Source: Algiphilus sp965216485
Lineage (GTDB): Bacteria > Pseudomonadota > Gammaproteobacteria > Nevskiales > Nevskiaceae
NCBI RefSeq assembly: GCF_965216485.1
Contig: NZ_OZ244162.1
Span: 806,001-870,000, forward strand
Direction of reading: 5' to 3'
DNA: 64,000 bases
Shown in pieces: positions 51,378-60,107 of the stretch; position 1 is the stretch's first letter, and every line of letters begins with the position of its first letter. The notes beneath the pieces are model-generated. The model had not been told where the DNA came from, did no database searches, and saw nothing but the letters and a program-made list of their open reading frames with translations. Position numbers and translations under genes: made by a program.

Positions 51378-52940
51378 ATGACCTATCCGGCCAAAGAAGC
51401 AAGAATCCGGCCGAACGCTAGTGTGCGATCGTCCCTAAGCCGGACCGACGCGCCGCCGAACTACATGAGCTTCTATGCACAAGTGGTCATCTGCGTGGTG
51501 ACTGTTGCCATGCTTCTGGGATGCGAGGACGCCGGTCCACGCACATCGGGCAATCCATCGATACCAGGGAACGAAGGTTCTATTGATGTGGAGCCCGGCG
51601 CGACCCTGCCGCCTTCACAGCCTACCCCGCCCAACGTCATTCTCTTCTTCACGGATGACCATGGCTTTGCCGATCTGGGGATACATGGCCAGGAGGCCGA
51701 TGTACAGACCCCCCACACGGACCAGTTGGCGCGGGAAGGCGTGCTGTTCGAGCAGGGCTATGTCACCGCGCCGCAGTGTTCGCCGTCGCGTGCGGGTTTG
51801 ATGACGGGGGTGTTCCAGGCACGCTTTGGCATGGACAACAATCGCCAGGGGCCATTGCCGCTGGAGCTGCAGACGATGGCGGATCACATGCGCGCGCTGG
51901 GCTATCGCACGGGCATGGCTGGCAAATGGCATCTGGACGTGGACCAGAACAACCGCCAGAACCTTCCCGATTCCACGGATGAAGGTCTGTACAGGCCGGG
52001 CGCGCGCGGTTTCGATGAATTCTTCGAAGGGCGTCGCCACACCTGGATTGCGAGTCATACCGCGGAAGGAGAGGTCGTTCCGCATCCGGAACACCCCATC
52101 CAGGACCAGCGGGACCGCATCGAGTTGGCGACGGCGTGGAGTCAGGCCTTCATCCGTCGGCACCACGAACAACCGTTCTTCCTCTACGTTCCGTACTTCG
52201 CACCCCATGTTCCGCTGGAAGCGCCGGCAGAGGATCTCGATGTTTTCGCGGGTGTCTCCGAGGAGAAGCGACGCACCGCACTGGCGATGATCCACGCCAT
52301 GGACCGCGGGGTTGGGGCCATCCGGGACACGCTCGAGGGGCTCGAACTGACGGATCGCACGTTGATTATCTACGCCGGCGACAACGGCGCCCCCACCATC
52401 GATCACCTGGCCAATGGCTCGGTGAATACGCCCCTCGCGGGAGAGAAGGGCATGTTGACCGAGGGCGGGATTCGCGTGCCCTTCATCCTCAGTTGGCCGG
52501 GCACGCTGCCCGAGGGCGCGCGCTACCCGCATATGGTCAGCACCTTGGACCTGTTGCCCACCATGCGGGCTGCGGCATCGGCCGATCCGGCACCGGGGCT
52601 GGATGGCAAGAATCTGCTCCCGGCGCTGCAATCGACGCCCCCCACGCCCGTGCATGAACGGCTGTATTGGCGCTTCCTCACCCAGAGTGCGGTGCGGGAA
52701 GCGGACTGGAAGCTGATTGTCCTCAGCGATGGCACCGAGCTGCTCTTCGACATGCGTGCGCCGTTGCTGGAGCGGGAGAATCTGGCAACGGAACATGCGG
52801 ACGTAGTCGACCGCCTGCGCACCGATCTGCAGGCATGGGCCGATGGCCTGCAGCCAGCCGGCCTGCCTTCCGGGCCGCTCCACCCGGGAGACCGGCAGTT
52901 CTTTGCCCACCACGGGTATATCCCCGAGGCAGCGCCTTAG
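51378..52940 (+). CDS. Type I sulfatase, probable lipoprotein
   Basis: This 520-residue arylsulfatase-family enzyme hydrolyses sulfate esters, probably of polysaccharides. The formylglycine motif CSPSRAGLMTG places the modified cysteine at 134 (C-x-P-S-R form), and VILFFTDDHGFADLG gives the metal-binding DD. KWHLD and DNGAP are also present. A lipobox LLGC suggests membrane anchoring. Two starts compete: ATG at 51378 gives a long basic n-region; ATG at 51465 gives a short signal without positive residues, so I keep 51378. A sulfatase-maturing enzyme is not in the window. Confidence 0.9.
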   Translation: MTYPAKEARIRPNASVRSSLSRTDAPPNYMSFYAQVVICVVTVAMLLGCEDAGPRTSGNPSIPGNEGSIDVEPGATLPPSQPTPPNVILFFTDDHGFADLGIHGQEADVQTPHTDQLAREGVLFEQGYVTAPQCSPSRAGLMTGVFQARFGMDNNRQGPLPLELQTMADHMRALGYRTGMAGKWHLDVDQNNRQNLPDSTDEGLYRPGARGFDEFFEGRRHTWIASHTAEGEVVPHPEHPIQDQRDRIELATAWSQAFIRRHHEQPFFLYVPYFAPHVPLEAPAEDLDVFAGVSEEKRRTALAMIHAMDRGVGAIRDTLEGLELTDRTLIIYAGDNGAPTIDHLANGSVNTPLAGEKGMLTEGGIRVPFILSWPGTLPEGARYPHMVSTLDLLPTMRAAASADPAPGLDGKNLLPALQSTPPTPVHERLYWRFLTQSAVREADWKLIVLSDGTELLFDMRAPLLERENLATEHADVVDRLRTDLQAWADGLQPAGLPSGPLHPGDRQFFAHHGYIPEAAP

Positions 52941-53237
52941 GGGCGTGATTTCCTTTCCAACCTCGATTCAATGGCTTGCGGATGCGCTTTGTCACCGCAT
53001 GACCGCCGGCTCTACCGGCCGCTCGAGCGTGGCTCGGCTTCCGGTACATCGCAGGACCATCGGTCTACAATTCCGGGCTGGGGGATACGTGTCCTTTGCT
53101 CTGGCGCCCAACGCTGCGCCTAGGCAGTCGGGCCGCATCCAGTGTTGGGGCAGGGTTCGGGGAGGCTATCGCGGTGGTTCACGCGTGGCCTGACGCCATC
53201 CAGCGACGTTCCCGTCATCTTCGAAGGAGAGCGCATC
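52941..53237. other. Intergenic region upstream of rsmG
   Basis: The stretch between the sulfatase stop and the small ORF at 53238 has no recognised gene. A TACAAT hexamer at 53066-53071 could be a -10 box for the rsmG-parAB transcript, but no matching -35 is seen. The mnmG gene that usually precedes rsmG is not here. Confidence 0.5.
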
Positions 53238-53348
53238 GTGGTGGAAGAAAAGGCCGTTCGCTTCCGCGTCGCCTTGCCGTCGCGCATCGGGTGGATCTCC
53301 GAGGCGCCGCGCGATGCCGTGGCACGGCGATGCTTGAGGGGCGCATGA
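53238..53348 (+). CDS. Possible 36-residue leader ORF coupled to rsmG
   Basis: This short frame starts at GTG 53238, seven bases after an AAGGAGA ribosome-binding site (53224-53230). It reads MVEEKAVRFRVALPSRIGWI and so on to RRCLRGA and stops at 53346-53348, overlapping the rsmG ATG as ATGA. Ideal ribosome-site spacing and a translational-coupling overlap are seen directly. No homologue is recognised; it might be a leader peptide or an unproductive frame. Confidence 0.35.
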   Translation: MVEEKAVRFRVALPSRIGWISEAPRDAVARRCLRGA

Positions 53349-54040
53349 GCAGACAGGCTCCGCCGGGGGAGGCGCGCAAGCAGGCCTCTGTTCGACCGCG
53401 CCTCGAAAGTGGGCTCCGTGAGGTGCTCGGCGACGATGCGTTGGCCGACCCGCTGATGGCCTATCTGCAGGAATTGCTGCGCTGGAATCGTGCCTACAAC
53501 CTTACGGCAGTGCGCGATCCCGCCGAGATGGTGACGCGACATGTGCTGGATTCCCTGGCCGCGCTGCCGGGCGAGCGGGATCTGCCGCAAGGCGCGAGGG
53601 TCTGCGATGTCGGCGCGGGCGCCGGTCTGCCCGGCATTCCGTGGGCGCTGGCACGTCCCGACATTCACGTCACGCTGATCGACAGTGTGGGCAAGAAGGT
53701 GCGCTTCATGCGCCACGCCATCCGAACGCTGTCCCTCGACAACGCCGAAGCGCATCAGGTCCGTGCCGAAGCTTTCGATGGGACGGAACCCTTCGATGTG
53801 GTGGTCTGTCGCGCCTTCGCGTCGTTGCACGATTTTATCGAGATGACCGCGCATCTGGCCGGCGGTGATGGTCGTTGGCTGGCCATGAAGGGTAAGCTAG
53901 TGGATTCCGAGCTTGCGCAACTACCGGAGGGCTTCAAGGTGAGCCGCGCTGACGCCCTACATGTCCCCGGTCTCCGGGAAGACCGCCACCTCGTCGTGAT
54001 CGAACGCGCCGCCCCCGTGGCCCGCGCGGAGTCGGCATGA
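53345..54040 (+). CDS. rsmG: 16S rRNA (guanine527-N7)-methyltransferase RsmG (GidB)
   Basis: This 231-residue SAM-dependent enzyme methylates G527 of 16S rRNA. It shows LLRWNRAYNLTAVRDPAEMVTRH (split by family spacing), the SAM motif DVGAGAGLPGIPWAL, and VVVCRAFASL. The ATG at 53345 is preceded by GAGGGG; an ATG at 53330 would include that site. Its stop overlaps the parA ATG by ATGA. The rsmG-parA-parB-atp order is conserved; only mnmG, normally upstream, is missing. Confidence 0.95.
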   Translation: MSRQAPPGEARKQASVRPRLESGLREVLGDDALADPLMAYLQELLRWNRAYNLTAVRDPAEMVTRHVLDSLAALPGERDLPQGARVCDVGAGAGLPGIPWALARPDIHVTLIDSVGKKVRFMRHAIRTLSLDNAEAHQVRAEAFDGTEPFDVVVCRAFASLHDFIEMTAHLAGGDGRWLAMKGKLVDSELAQLPEGFKVSRADALHVPGLREDRHLVVIERAAPVARAESA

Positions 54041-54819
54041 CCCGCATCCTCGCCGTCGCCAATCAGAAGGGGGGGGTGGGCAAGACCACGACCGCCGTGA
54101 ATGTGGCGGCGTCGCTGGCCTCGGCCAAGCGGCGCGTGCTGCTCGTGGATCTGGATGCCCAGGGCAACGCCACCATGGGGGTCGGGGTGGACAAGGACGA
54201 CTGCGCCGTCACCGTCCGGGATGTGCTGCTCGAGGCCTGTCCGCCCAAGCGCGCGGTCGTGCATCTCGATCGCCTGAACATGGATCTGTTGCCCGCCAAC
54301 GGGGATCTCACCGAGGCGGAAGTCCGACTGCGCGACCAGGCGGTGGGGGATTTCGCTTTGAAGTCGGCCCTGAGCGAGCTGCAGGATGACTACGACTATA
54401 TCTTTCTCGACTGTCCGCCAGCGCTCTCCAAGCTCACCGTCAACGCCCTGGTGGCTGCGGATGGGGTGCTGGTGCCGATGCAGTGCGAATACTACGCCCT
54501 GGAAGGCCTGACGGCACTGCTCGACACGATCGAGCGCATTCGCAAGGTGATCAATCCGTCGCTCGGCATCGACGGCTTGCTGCGGACGATGTTCGATCCG
54601 CGCAACAATCTGGCCAACGATGTGTCGGCGCAGCTCACTCAGCATTTTGGCGACCGCGTCTATCGCACCATCGTGCCGCGCAATGTCCGACTCGCCGAGG
54701 CGCCCAGTCACGGTTTGCCGGCAATGGTCTACGATGCGCAGTCCTCCGGCGCCCGCGCCTACCTCGCGCTTGCCGGTGAATTGGTACGCCGCCACGGCCA
54801 GGGCCGCAGCGCGGCCTAA
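54037..54819 (+). CDS. parA: Chromosome-partitioning ATPase ParA (Soj)
   Basis: This 260-residue deviant Walker ATPase moves ParB-bound parS DNA. Its motifs KGGVGKTTT (14-22 region), VDLDAQGNAT and DCPPALSKL are intact. It binds DNA nonspecifically as an ATP dimer. The start overlaps the rsmG stop; parB follows after 19 bases. The chromosomal (short, HTH-less) type is indicated by length and neighbourhood. Confidence 0.96.
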   Translation: MTRILAVANQKGGVGKTTTAVNVAASLASAKRRVLLVDLDAQGNATMGVGVDKDDCAVTVRDVLLEACPPKRAVVHLDRLNMDLLPANGDLTEAEVRLRDQAVGDFALKSALSELQDDYDYIFLDCPPALSKLTVNALVAADGVLVPMQCEYYALEGLTALLDTIERIRKVINPSLGIDGLLRTMFDPRNNLANDVSAQLTQHFGDRVYRTIVPRNVRLAEAPSHGLPAMVYDAQSSGARAYLALAGELVRRHGQGRSAA

Positions 54820-54838
54820 GCAGGAACACACAGCAACG

Positions 54839-55723
54839 ATGAGCACGAAGAAGCGCGGACTCGGCCGCGGACTGGATGCACTGCTGGGCAGTGCCCCGGA
54901 AGGCCATCAGGATAGCGATGCCCTGTCGGAAGATGCACGCGCCGCATTGCAGGCCGTATCCGTCGACCGCCTCCAGCCGGGACCGCATCAACCGCGCCAG
55001 TATTTCGACGAAGAGGCGCTGCAGGCGTTGGCGGAGTCCATCCGCAGCCAGGGTGTCATCCAGCCCCTGTTGGTGCGGCCGGCTGGTGGCAAGCGCTTCG
55101 AGATCATCGCCGGCGAGCGCCGCTGGCGCGCCGCCAAGCTGGCCGGGCTGCCCGAGCTGCCGGTCATCGTGCGCGAGATCGACGAACAGAGCGCGATGGC
55201 GGTGGCGCTGGTCGAGAATATCCAGCGCGCGGACCTCAATCCGCTGGAAGAGGCCGACGCGATTCATCGCCTCATCGAAGAGTGCGGCCTGACCCATGCC
55301 AAGGCGGCCGAGGCGGTAGGTCGCTCGCGCGCCGCCATCAGCAATCTGCTACGGCTCTTCGATCTGCCGCGGGAAGTCCAGCAGATGGTGCGCGAAGGCC
55401 AGATCAGCTTCGGACACGCCAGAGCGCTGTTGCAGGCCCCCGATGCGGCCCAGTTGGCCTTGGCGCAGCGGGTGGCGGCACAGGGCCTGACCGTACGCCA
55501 GACCGAGGCCCTGGCGCGCAAGGCGGGGACGCCTGAATCGCCGGCCCCTGCGCCGCGCCCTGCGGCGCCCTCCTACCGCTGGGCCGAGAACGCGCTGTCC
55601 GAAGGCGTGGGCTTGCCAGTGAGCATCAAGGCCAAGGAGTCGGGGCGCGGGCAGGTCACCATCGCTTTTCGCGATCAGAGCGAGTTTGACGCACTTATGG
55701 CCCTGTTCACGAAAAATTCCTGA
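54839..55723 (+). CDS. parB: Chromosome-partitioning protein ParB (Spo0J), CTPase
   Basis: This 294-residue protein loads at parS and slides as a clamp. The opening KKRGLGRGLDALLGS is typical. A CTP-binding motif GERRWRAAKLAGL, the ENIQRADLNPLEEA segment and a central HTH with GRSRAAISNLLRLF are present; a dimerisation domain ends the protein. It follows parA on the same transcript. I found no perfect parS palindrome in the window by eye. Confidence 0.96.
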   Translation: MSTKKRGLGRGLDALLGSAPEGHQDSDALSEDARAALQAVSVDRLQPGPHQPRQYFDEEALQALAESIRSQGVIQPLLVRPAGGKRFEIIAGERRWRAAKLAGLPELPVIVREIDEQSAMAVALVENIQRADLNPLEEADAIHRLIEECGLTHAKAAEAVGRSRAAISNLLRLFDLPREVQQMVREGQISFGHARALLQAPDAAQLALAQRVAAQGLTVRQTEALARKAGTPESPAPAPRPAAPSYRWAENALSEGVGLPVSIKAKESGRGQVTIAFRDQSEFDALMALFTKNS

Positions 55724-55760
55724 GTTTTGTGCGCACTGTTGCGGTGCAAAACCATTTTGC

Positions 55761-55789
55761 TTGACCCGATCCCGGCCGACCCTTAGACT
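55761..55789 (+). promoter_or_regulatory. Promoter of the ATP synthase operon
   Basis: TTGACC (55761-55766) and TAGACT (55784-55789) lie 17 bases apart in the gap between parB and atpI. A small CCGCG-TTTT-CGCGG hairpin (55795-55808) follows. The motif pair is good; use by the polymerase is inferred. Confidence 0.6.
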
Positions 55790-55837
55790 CCGCACCGCGT
55801 TTTCGCGGCACTACGTGATTTGCCCGCGCCGGAACAC

Positions 55838-56239
55838 ATGATGTCTTTAACTCGATGGGGCCAATGGCCCATCCCGGTGCGCCTGGTCACTGTGCAACTC
55901 GGTCTCGGAATGGTGATCGCTGTCGGCTGGATGCTGGCGCGGGGAATCGAGGACGGCGTTGCGGCACTGATCGGGGCTGCCATCGCGGCGGCGGGTAACG
56001 GTTTCTTTGCGTTGCGGCTCTTCTTGCGGCCGGCGCAGGAGCCGGGCGGCATGCTGCGCAGCTTCATGGCTGCGGAGGTGCTGAAAATCGCGCTGGTCGT
56101 CGCTCTCCTCGCCATGGCGATGACGGCGTTGCCGGGGAGAGTGGTACCGGTCATCACGAGCTTCTTCGTGCTGCAACTCGCGCATTTATGGGCGCTCCTC
56201 TGGAGCGAGTCGAATCGAAAAACGGACCAGGGAGCTTGA
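55838..56239 (+). CDS. atpI: ATP synthase subunit I (AtpI)
   Basis: This 133-residue four-helix membrane protein is the first gene of the atp operon, helping c-ring assembly but not part of the enzyme. It reads VRLVTVQLGLGMVIAVGWML, then LIGAAIAAAGNGFFALRLF with the family's glycine/asparagine pattern, then EVLKIALVVALLAMAM. The start is at 55838 or 55841 (MM); an upstream TTG is possible. It is followed after 8 bases by atpB. Confidence 0.9.
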   Translation: MMSLTRWGQWPIPVRLVTVQLGLGMVIAVGWMLARGIEDGVAALIGAAIAAAGNGFFALRLFLRPAQEPGGMLRSFMAAEVLKIALVVALLAMAMTALPGRVVPVITSFFVLQLAHLWALLWSESNRKTDQGA

Positions 56240-56247
56240 CGCAAGCG

Positions 56248-57081
56248 ATGGCAGCCAAATCAGATGCGCCAACTTCAGCCGAATACATCACGCACCACCT
56301 CACGCATTTGACGGTGGGCGAGGGTTTTTGGACGCTGAATCTGGACACGATCTTCTTCTCCATCGTCCTTGGCGTCGGTTTCCTCTATTTCTTCCGCAAG
56401 GCGGCGTTGCGTGCCACCACCGACACGCCGAGCGGGCTGCTTTCCTTCTGTGAGTTGCTGGTCAATTTCGTGGACGGGGCAGTGAAGGAGTCCTTCCACG
56501 GACAGTCCAAGCTGATCGCGCCATTGGCGCTGACCATCTTCGTCTGGGTGTTGCTGTGGAACATCATGGACATCGTGCCCATCGATCTGCTGCCGACGAT
56601 CTTCTATGCCTTCGGGGTGGAGTACCTCAAGGTCGTGCCTTCGGCGGATATGAGCGCGACCTTCGCGCTGTCGATCAGTGTCTTCGTCCTGATCCTTGTC
56701 TACAGCGTGCTGGGCAAGGGTGTGGGCGGCTTCATCAAGGAGTTCCTGACGCACCCCTTCGGCCCGGTGCTGATGCCGTTCAACATCATCCTCAATGTGG
56801 TGGAGCTGCTCGCCAAGCCGCTGTCTCTGGCGCTGCGACTCTTCGGCAACCTCTATGCCGGCGAGTTGATCTTCATCCTCATTGCGCTATTTACGCTGGG
56901 CACCTCGTTGACCGAGGCGCTGACCAGCGTGAGTGGTTGGGCGTCCATCCTTGGACAGGCGCTCCTCCAATTTGCCTGGGCGGTTTTCCACATCCTGGTC
57001 ATTCCGTTGCAGGCGTTCATCTTCATGACCCTCACCATCGTCTACCTGGGGATGGCCTACGAGAGTCACGAGGATCACTAG
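56248..57081 (+). CDS. atpB: F1Fo ATP synthase subunit a
   Basis: This 277-residue inner-membrane subunit forms the proton half-channels against the c ring. The essential arginine R197 is in LALRLFGNLYAGE. Other conserved parts are LLWNIMDIVPIDLLP and FHILVIPLQAFIFM. The start is the ATG at 56248, 8 bases after the atpI stop; the frame is open further upstream. The proton path residues are normal. Confidence 0.97.
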   Translation: MAAKSDAPTSAEYITHHLTHLTVGEGFWTLNLDTIFFSIVLGVGFLYFFRKAALRATTDTPSGLLSFCELLVNFVDGAVKESFHGQSKLIAPLALTIFVWVLLWNIMDIVPIDLLPTIFYAFGVEYLKVVPSADMSATFALSISVFVLILVYSVLGKGVGGFIKEFLTHPFGPVLMPFNIILNVVELLAKPLSLALRLFGNLYAGELIFILIALFTLGTSLTEALTSVSGWASILGQALLQFAWAVFHILVIPLQAFIFMTLTIVYLGMAYESHEDH

Positions 57082-57141
57082 GAGGCAGCGTTCCTCCCCC
57101 CTGTTTCTTTTTGTTCCACTTCGTCATAACCCTTCTGGAGA
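57081..57141 (+). promoter_or_regulatory. atpB-atpE gap: small hairpin, U-rich tract and strong ribosome-binding site
   Basis: GGAGG (57081-57085) can pair with CCTCC (57093-57097), then a T-rich tract follows at 57102-57115, and the ribosome-binding site GGAGA lies at 57137-57141 before the atpE ATG. In E. coli a U-rich tract before atpE boosts its translation, matching the need for about ten c subunits per enzyme. Confidence 0.5.
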
Positions 57142-57147
57142 GCTTTC

Positions 57148-57405
57148 ATGGAACTCATCATCGGCAACACCGCGCTCGCCATCGGCATCATCTTCGGCCT
57201 CGCGGCGCTCGGTACCGGTATCGGCTTCGGCCTTCTCGGCGGCAAGTTTCTCGAGGGCGCGGCCCGTCAGCCGGAAATGGCCGGCATGCTGCAGACGCGC
57301 ATGTTCATTATCGCCGGTCTGCTCGACGCGGTTGCGATTATCGGTGTGGCCATGGCGCTCCTCATGCTGTTTGCCAACCCTCTGCTTGGCCAGCTCGGCG
57401 GATAA
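57148..57405 (+). CDS. atpE: F1Fo ATP synthase subunit c
   Basis: This 85-residue hairpin makes the rotor ring. The proton-carrying carboxylate is D60 in IIAGLLDAVAII, and the polar loop is ARQPEM (39-44). An aspartate rather than the Na+-type Q/E/S ligand set suggests a proton-driven enzyme. It has a strong GGAGA ribosome-binding site and U-rich upstream region, consistent with high expression. Confidence 0.98.
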   Translation: MELIIGNTALAIGIIFGLAALGTGIGFGLLGGKFLEGAARQPEMAGMLQTRMFIIAGLLDAVAIIGVAMALLMLFANPLLGQLGG

Positions 57406-57461
57406 GACCCTTTAGCGGAAGCACGCCGTACTTTGATTCAAGCAAAACGGAGGCTTAGGCC

Positions 57462-57932
57462 GTGGGAGTAAACGCGACCCTTATTGTCCAGGTCATCACC
57501 TTTGCGGTGTTTGTCTGGTTCACCATGAAGTTCGTGTGGCCGCCGATCATGCAAGCCATGCGCGAGCGCGAAGCGCGTATTGCCGATGGCCTGGCCGCCG
57601 CCGACAAAGGCAATAAGTCGCTCGAGGAAGCGGAGGCCGAGAAGGCACGCACGCTTCAGGAAGCCCGCAGTCAGGCGCAGGACATCCTGACCAACGCCAA
57701 CCGCCAGGCCGCCCAGGTGGTCGAGCAGGCGCAGGCGAAGGCGCAGAGCGAGGCGGAGCGCATCCGTTCGGAAGCGCATCAGGAAGCCGAGCGCGAGATC
57801 GAGAAGGCCAAGGAAGCGCTGCGCAAGCAGGTCGGTGACCTCGCCGTCCTCGGCGCTGCGCGCATCGTCAAGCGCGAGATCGACGCGTCCAAGCACGCGG
57901 AAGTCCTGTCTGACGTCGCGGCGCAGCTCTAG
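57462..57932 (+). CDS. atpF: F1Fo ATP synthase subunit b
   Basis: This 156-residue peripheral stalk subunit has one N-terminal TM helix (about 5-24, ATLIVQVITFAVFVWF) and a long charged coiled coil. The first residues GVNATLIVQ are standard. It starts at GTG and is followed after 8 bases by atpH. A single b subunit is present, as in typical proteobacteria (no b'). Confidence 0.96.
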   Translation: MGVNATLIVQVITFAVFVWFTMKFVWPPIMQAMREREARIADGLAAADKGNKSLEEAEAEKARTLQEARSQAQDILTNANRQAAQVVEQAQAKAQSEAERIRSEAHQEAEREIEKAKEALRKQVGDLAVLGAARIVKREIDASKHAEVLSDVAAQL

Positions 57933-57940
57933 GAGTCGAT

Positions 57941-58474
57941 ATGAGCCAGACGACGACTGCCGCCCGCCCCTACGCCCGCGCTGCCTTTGACCTTGCGCGT
58001 CAGACGGAGCGTGTCGAGGCCTGGGCGGAATTCCTGGCACGGCTGGATGTACTGTCAGAAATGGCAGAGGTTCAGAAGCTGATCGCGCAGCCGGGTGTCG
58101 ACAAGACGCGCCTGGCCAGTGTGCTGGCCGAGGCCGCGCAGGCCGACGACAGCAGTGCGCAGAACTTCATCCGCCTGCTTGCCGAGAATCGCCGTCTGGC
58201 ACTCCTGCCGGCCATTCGCTCGACCTTCGACGCTTTACGCCGTGAGGCTGAGGATGTCGTCGATGTGACGATCACCACCGCCGCGGCGGTGGAGGACGCG
58301 CAGCGCGATGCCCTCCGCACCGCCATTGAAAAGCACTTCGGTCGCAAGACCGAGTTGCACTGGGCGGTGGACGAAGCGCTCATTGCCGGCGCACGAATCC
58401 GTGCGGGCGACCATGTAATCGATGCGAGTGCCGCTGGTGCGCTGGAACAGCTCCGCGACGCCGTGACTGTCTAA
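57941..58474 (+). CDS. atpH: F1Fo ATP synthase subunit delta
   Basis: This 177-residue stator subunit links F1 to the b dimer. It shows ARPYARAAFDLARQ at the N-terminus and the C-terminal IAGARIRAGDHVIDASAAGAL. Length and position between atpF and atpA are typical. It is soluble and helical. Confidence 0.96.
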   Translation: MSQTTTAARPYARAAFDLARQTERVEAWAEFLARLDVLSEMAEVQKLIAQPGVDKTRLASVLAEAAQADDSSAQNFIRLLAENRRLALLPAIRSTFDALRREAEDVVDVTITTAAAVEDAQRDALRTAIEKHFGRKTELHWAVDEALIAGARIRAGDHVIDASAAGALEQLRDAVTV

Positions 58475-58512
58475 GCAAGCTGCCACTGCATTTACCCGAG
58501 GATATTTAGACC

Positions 58513-60063
58513 ATGCAACTCAACCCTTCCGAGATCAGCGACCTCATCAAGTCGCGCATCGAGAACTTCGACGCCTCGGCGGAAGCGCGCAATACCGGCA
58601 CGATCGTTTCGTTGCAGGACGGCATTGTTCGCATCCACGGCCTGTCCGAAGCCCTGCTCGGCGAAATGCTCGAGTTCCCCGGCGTCGACGGTGAATCCAC
58701 CTATGGTCTGGCGCTGAACCTCGAGCGGGACTCGGTGGGCGCCGTGGTCATGGGCGACTACAAGCACCTCAAGGAAGGCGATACCGTCAAGGCCACCCAG
58801 CGCATTCTGGAAGTGCCGGTGGGTGAGGCGCTGCTCGGCCGCGTTGTCGACGCGCTGGGTCGCCCCATTGACGGCAAGGGCCCGATCAACGCCGAACAGA
58901 CTGCGCCGGTCGAGAAGGTGGCGCCGGGCGTGATCTGGCGTAAGTCGGTCGACCAGCCGGTGCAGACCGGTTACAAGGCCGTCGACTCCATGGTCCCGGT
59001 GGGTCGCGGTCAGCGCGAGCTGATCATTGGTGACCGTCAGACCGGCAAGACCGCGCTGGCCGTCGACACCATCATCAACCAGAAGAACTCGGGCATTAAG
59101 TGCATCTACGTGGCCATCGGCCAGAAGAACAGCACGATTGCCAACGTGGTACGCAAGCTCGAAGAGCACGGCGCCATGGACCACACCATCGTGGTCTCGG
59201 CTGCCGCCGCCGAATCGCCGGCGCTGCAGTTCATCGCGCCCTATGCCGGCTGCTCCATGGGCGAGTACTTCATGGACAACGGGCAGGACGCCCTGATCAT
59301 CTACGACGACCTCTCCAAGCAGGCCGTCGCCTATCGTCAGGTCTCCCTGCTGCTGCGTCGTCCGCCGGGCCGTGAAGCCTTCCCGGGCGACGTCTTCTAT
59401 CTGCACTCCCGTCTGCTTGAGCGCGCCGCGCGCGTGTCGGCGGAATACGTCGAGAAGATCACCGACGGCCGCGTCAAGGGCCAGACCGGCTCGCTGACCG
59501 CGCTGCCGATCATCGAAACCCAGGCCGGTGACGTTTCCGCCTTCGTTCCGACCAACGTGATTTCCATTACCGACGGTCAGATCTTCCTTGAGACCGACCT
59601 GTTCAACGCCGGTATCCGCCCGGCCATGAACGCCGGTATCTCGGTATCGCGCGTGGGTGGTGCGGCGCAGACCAAGATCATCAAGAAGCTCGGCGGCGGT
59701 GTCCGTCTGGCCCTGGCGCAGTACCGCGAACTCGCGGCCTTTGCGCAGTTCGCCTCGGATCTCGATCCGGCGACCCGTGCCCAGCTCGACCGCGGTCAGC
59801 GCGTCACTGAGCTGATGAAGCAGAAGGAATACTCACCGCTGTCCGTGGGCCTGATGGCCAGCTCGCTGTTCGCCATTGAAGAAGGCTACCTGGACAAGGT
59901 CGCGGTCGAGAAGATTCAGGCCTGGGAGGCCGGTCTGCACCAGTTCCTGTCCAGCGAACACGGTGCCCTGGTCGACGAGCTGAACAAGGGTGACTGGAAC
60001 GACGATCTCAAGAAGCGTCTGACCGACGCCATGGACGCCTACGTCAAGCAGGCTGCGGTCTGA
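58513..60063 (+). CDS. atpA: F1Fo ATP synthase subunit alpha
   Basis: This 516-residue non-catalytic nucleotide-binding subunit has the P-loop GDRQTGKT at 173-180 and the arginine finger in the conserved region SVSRVGGAAQ. LNPSEISDLIKSRIENF forms the stator-binding N-terminus. It alternates with beta in the F1 hexamer. Context and sequence are unambiguous. Confidence 0.98.
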   Translation: MQLNPSEISDLIKSRIENFDASAEARNTGTIVSLQDGIVRIHGLSEALLGEMLEFPGVDGESTYGLALNLERDSVGAVVMGDYKHLKEGDTVKATQRILEVPVGEALLGRVVDALGRPIDGKGPINAEQTAPVEKVAPGVIWRKSVDQPVQTGYKAVDSMVPVGRGQRELIIGDRQTGKTALAVDTIINQKNSGIKCIYVAIGQKNSTIANVVRKLEEHGAMDHTIVVSAAAAESPALQFIAPYAGCSMGEYFMDNGQDALIIYDDLSKQAVAYRQVSLLLRRPPGREAFPGDVFYLHSRLLERAARVSAEYVEKITDGRVKGQTGSLTALPIIETQAGDVSAFVPTNVISITDGQIFLETDLFNAGIRPAMNAGISVSRVGGAAQTKIIKKLGGGVRLALAQYRELAAFAQFASDLDPATRAQLDRGQRVTELMKQKEYSPLSVGLMASSLFAIEEGYLDKVAVEKIQAWEAGLHQFLSSEHGALVDELNKGDWNDDLKKRLTDAMDAYVKQAAV

Positions 60064-60107
60064 TCCGGATCGAGATGTTGCTTCCCCGCCCAATGGAGGA
60101 CCGCTAA

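Noticed and set aside
57102..57124. Possible parS half-site (GTTCCAC) near atpE
   Set aside because: The second half of the palindrome is absent; the TTCGT that follows does not match the parS consensus.
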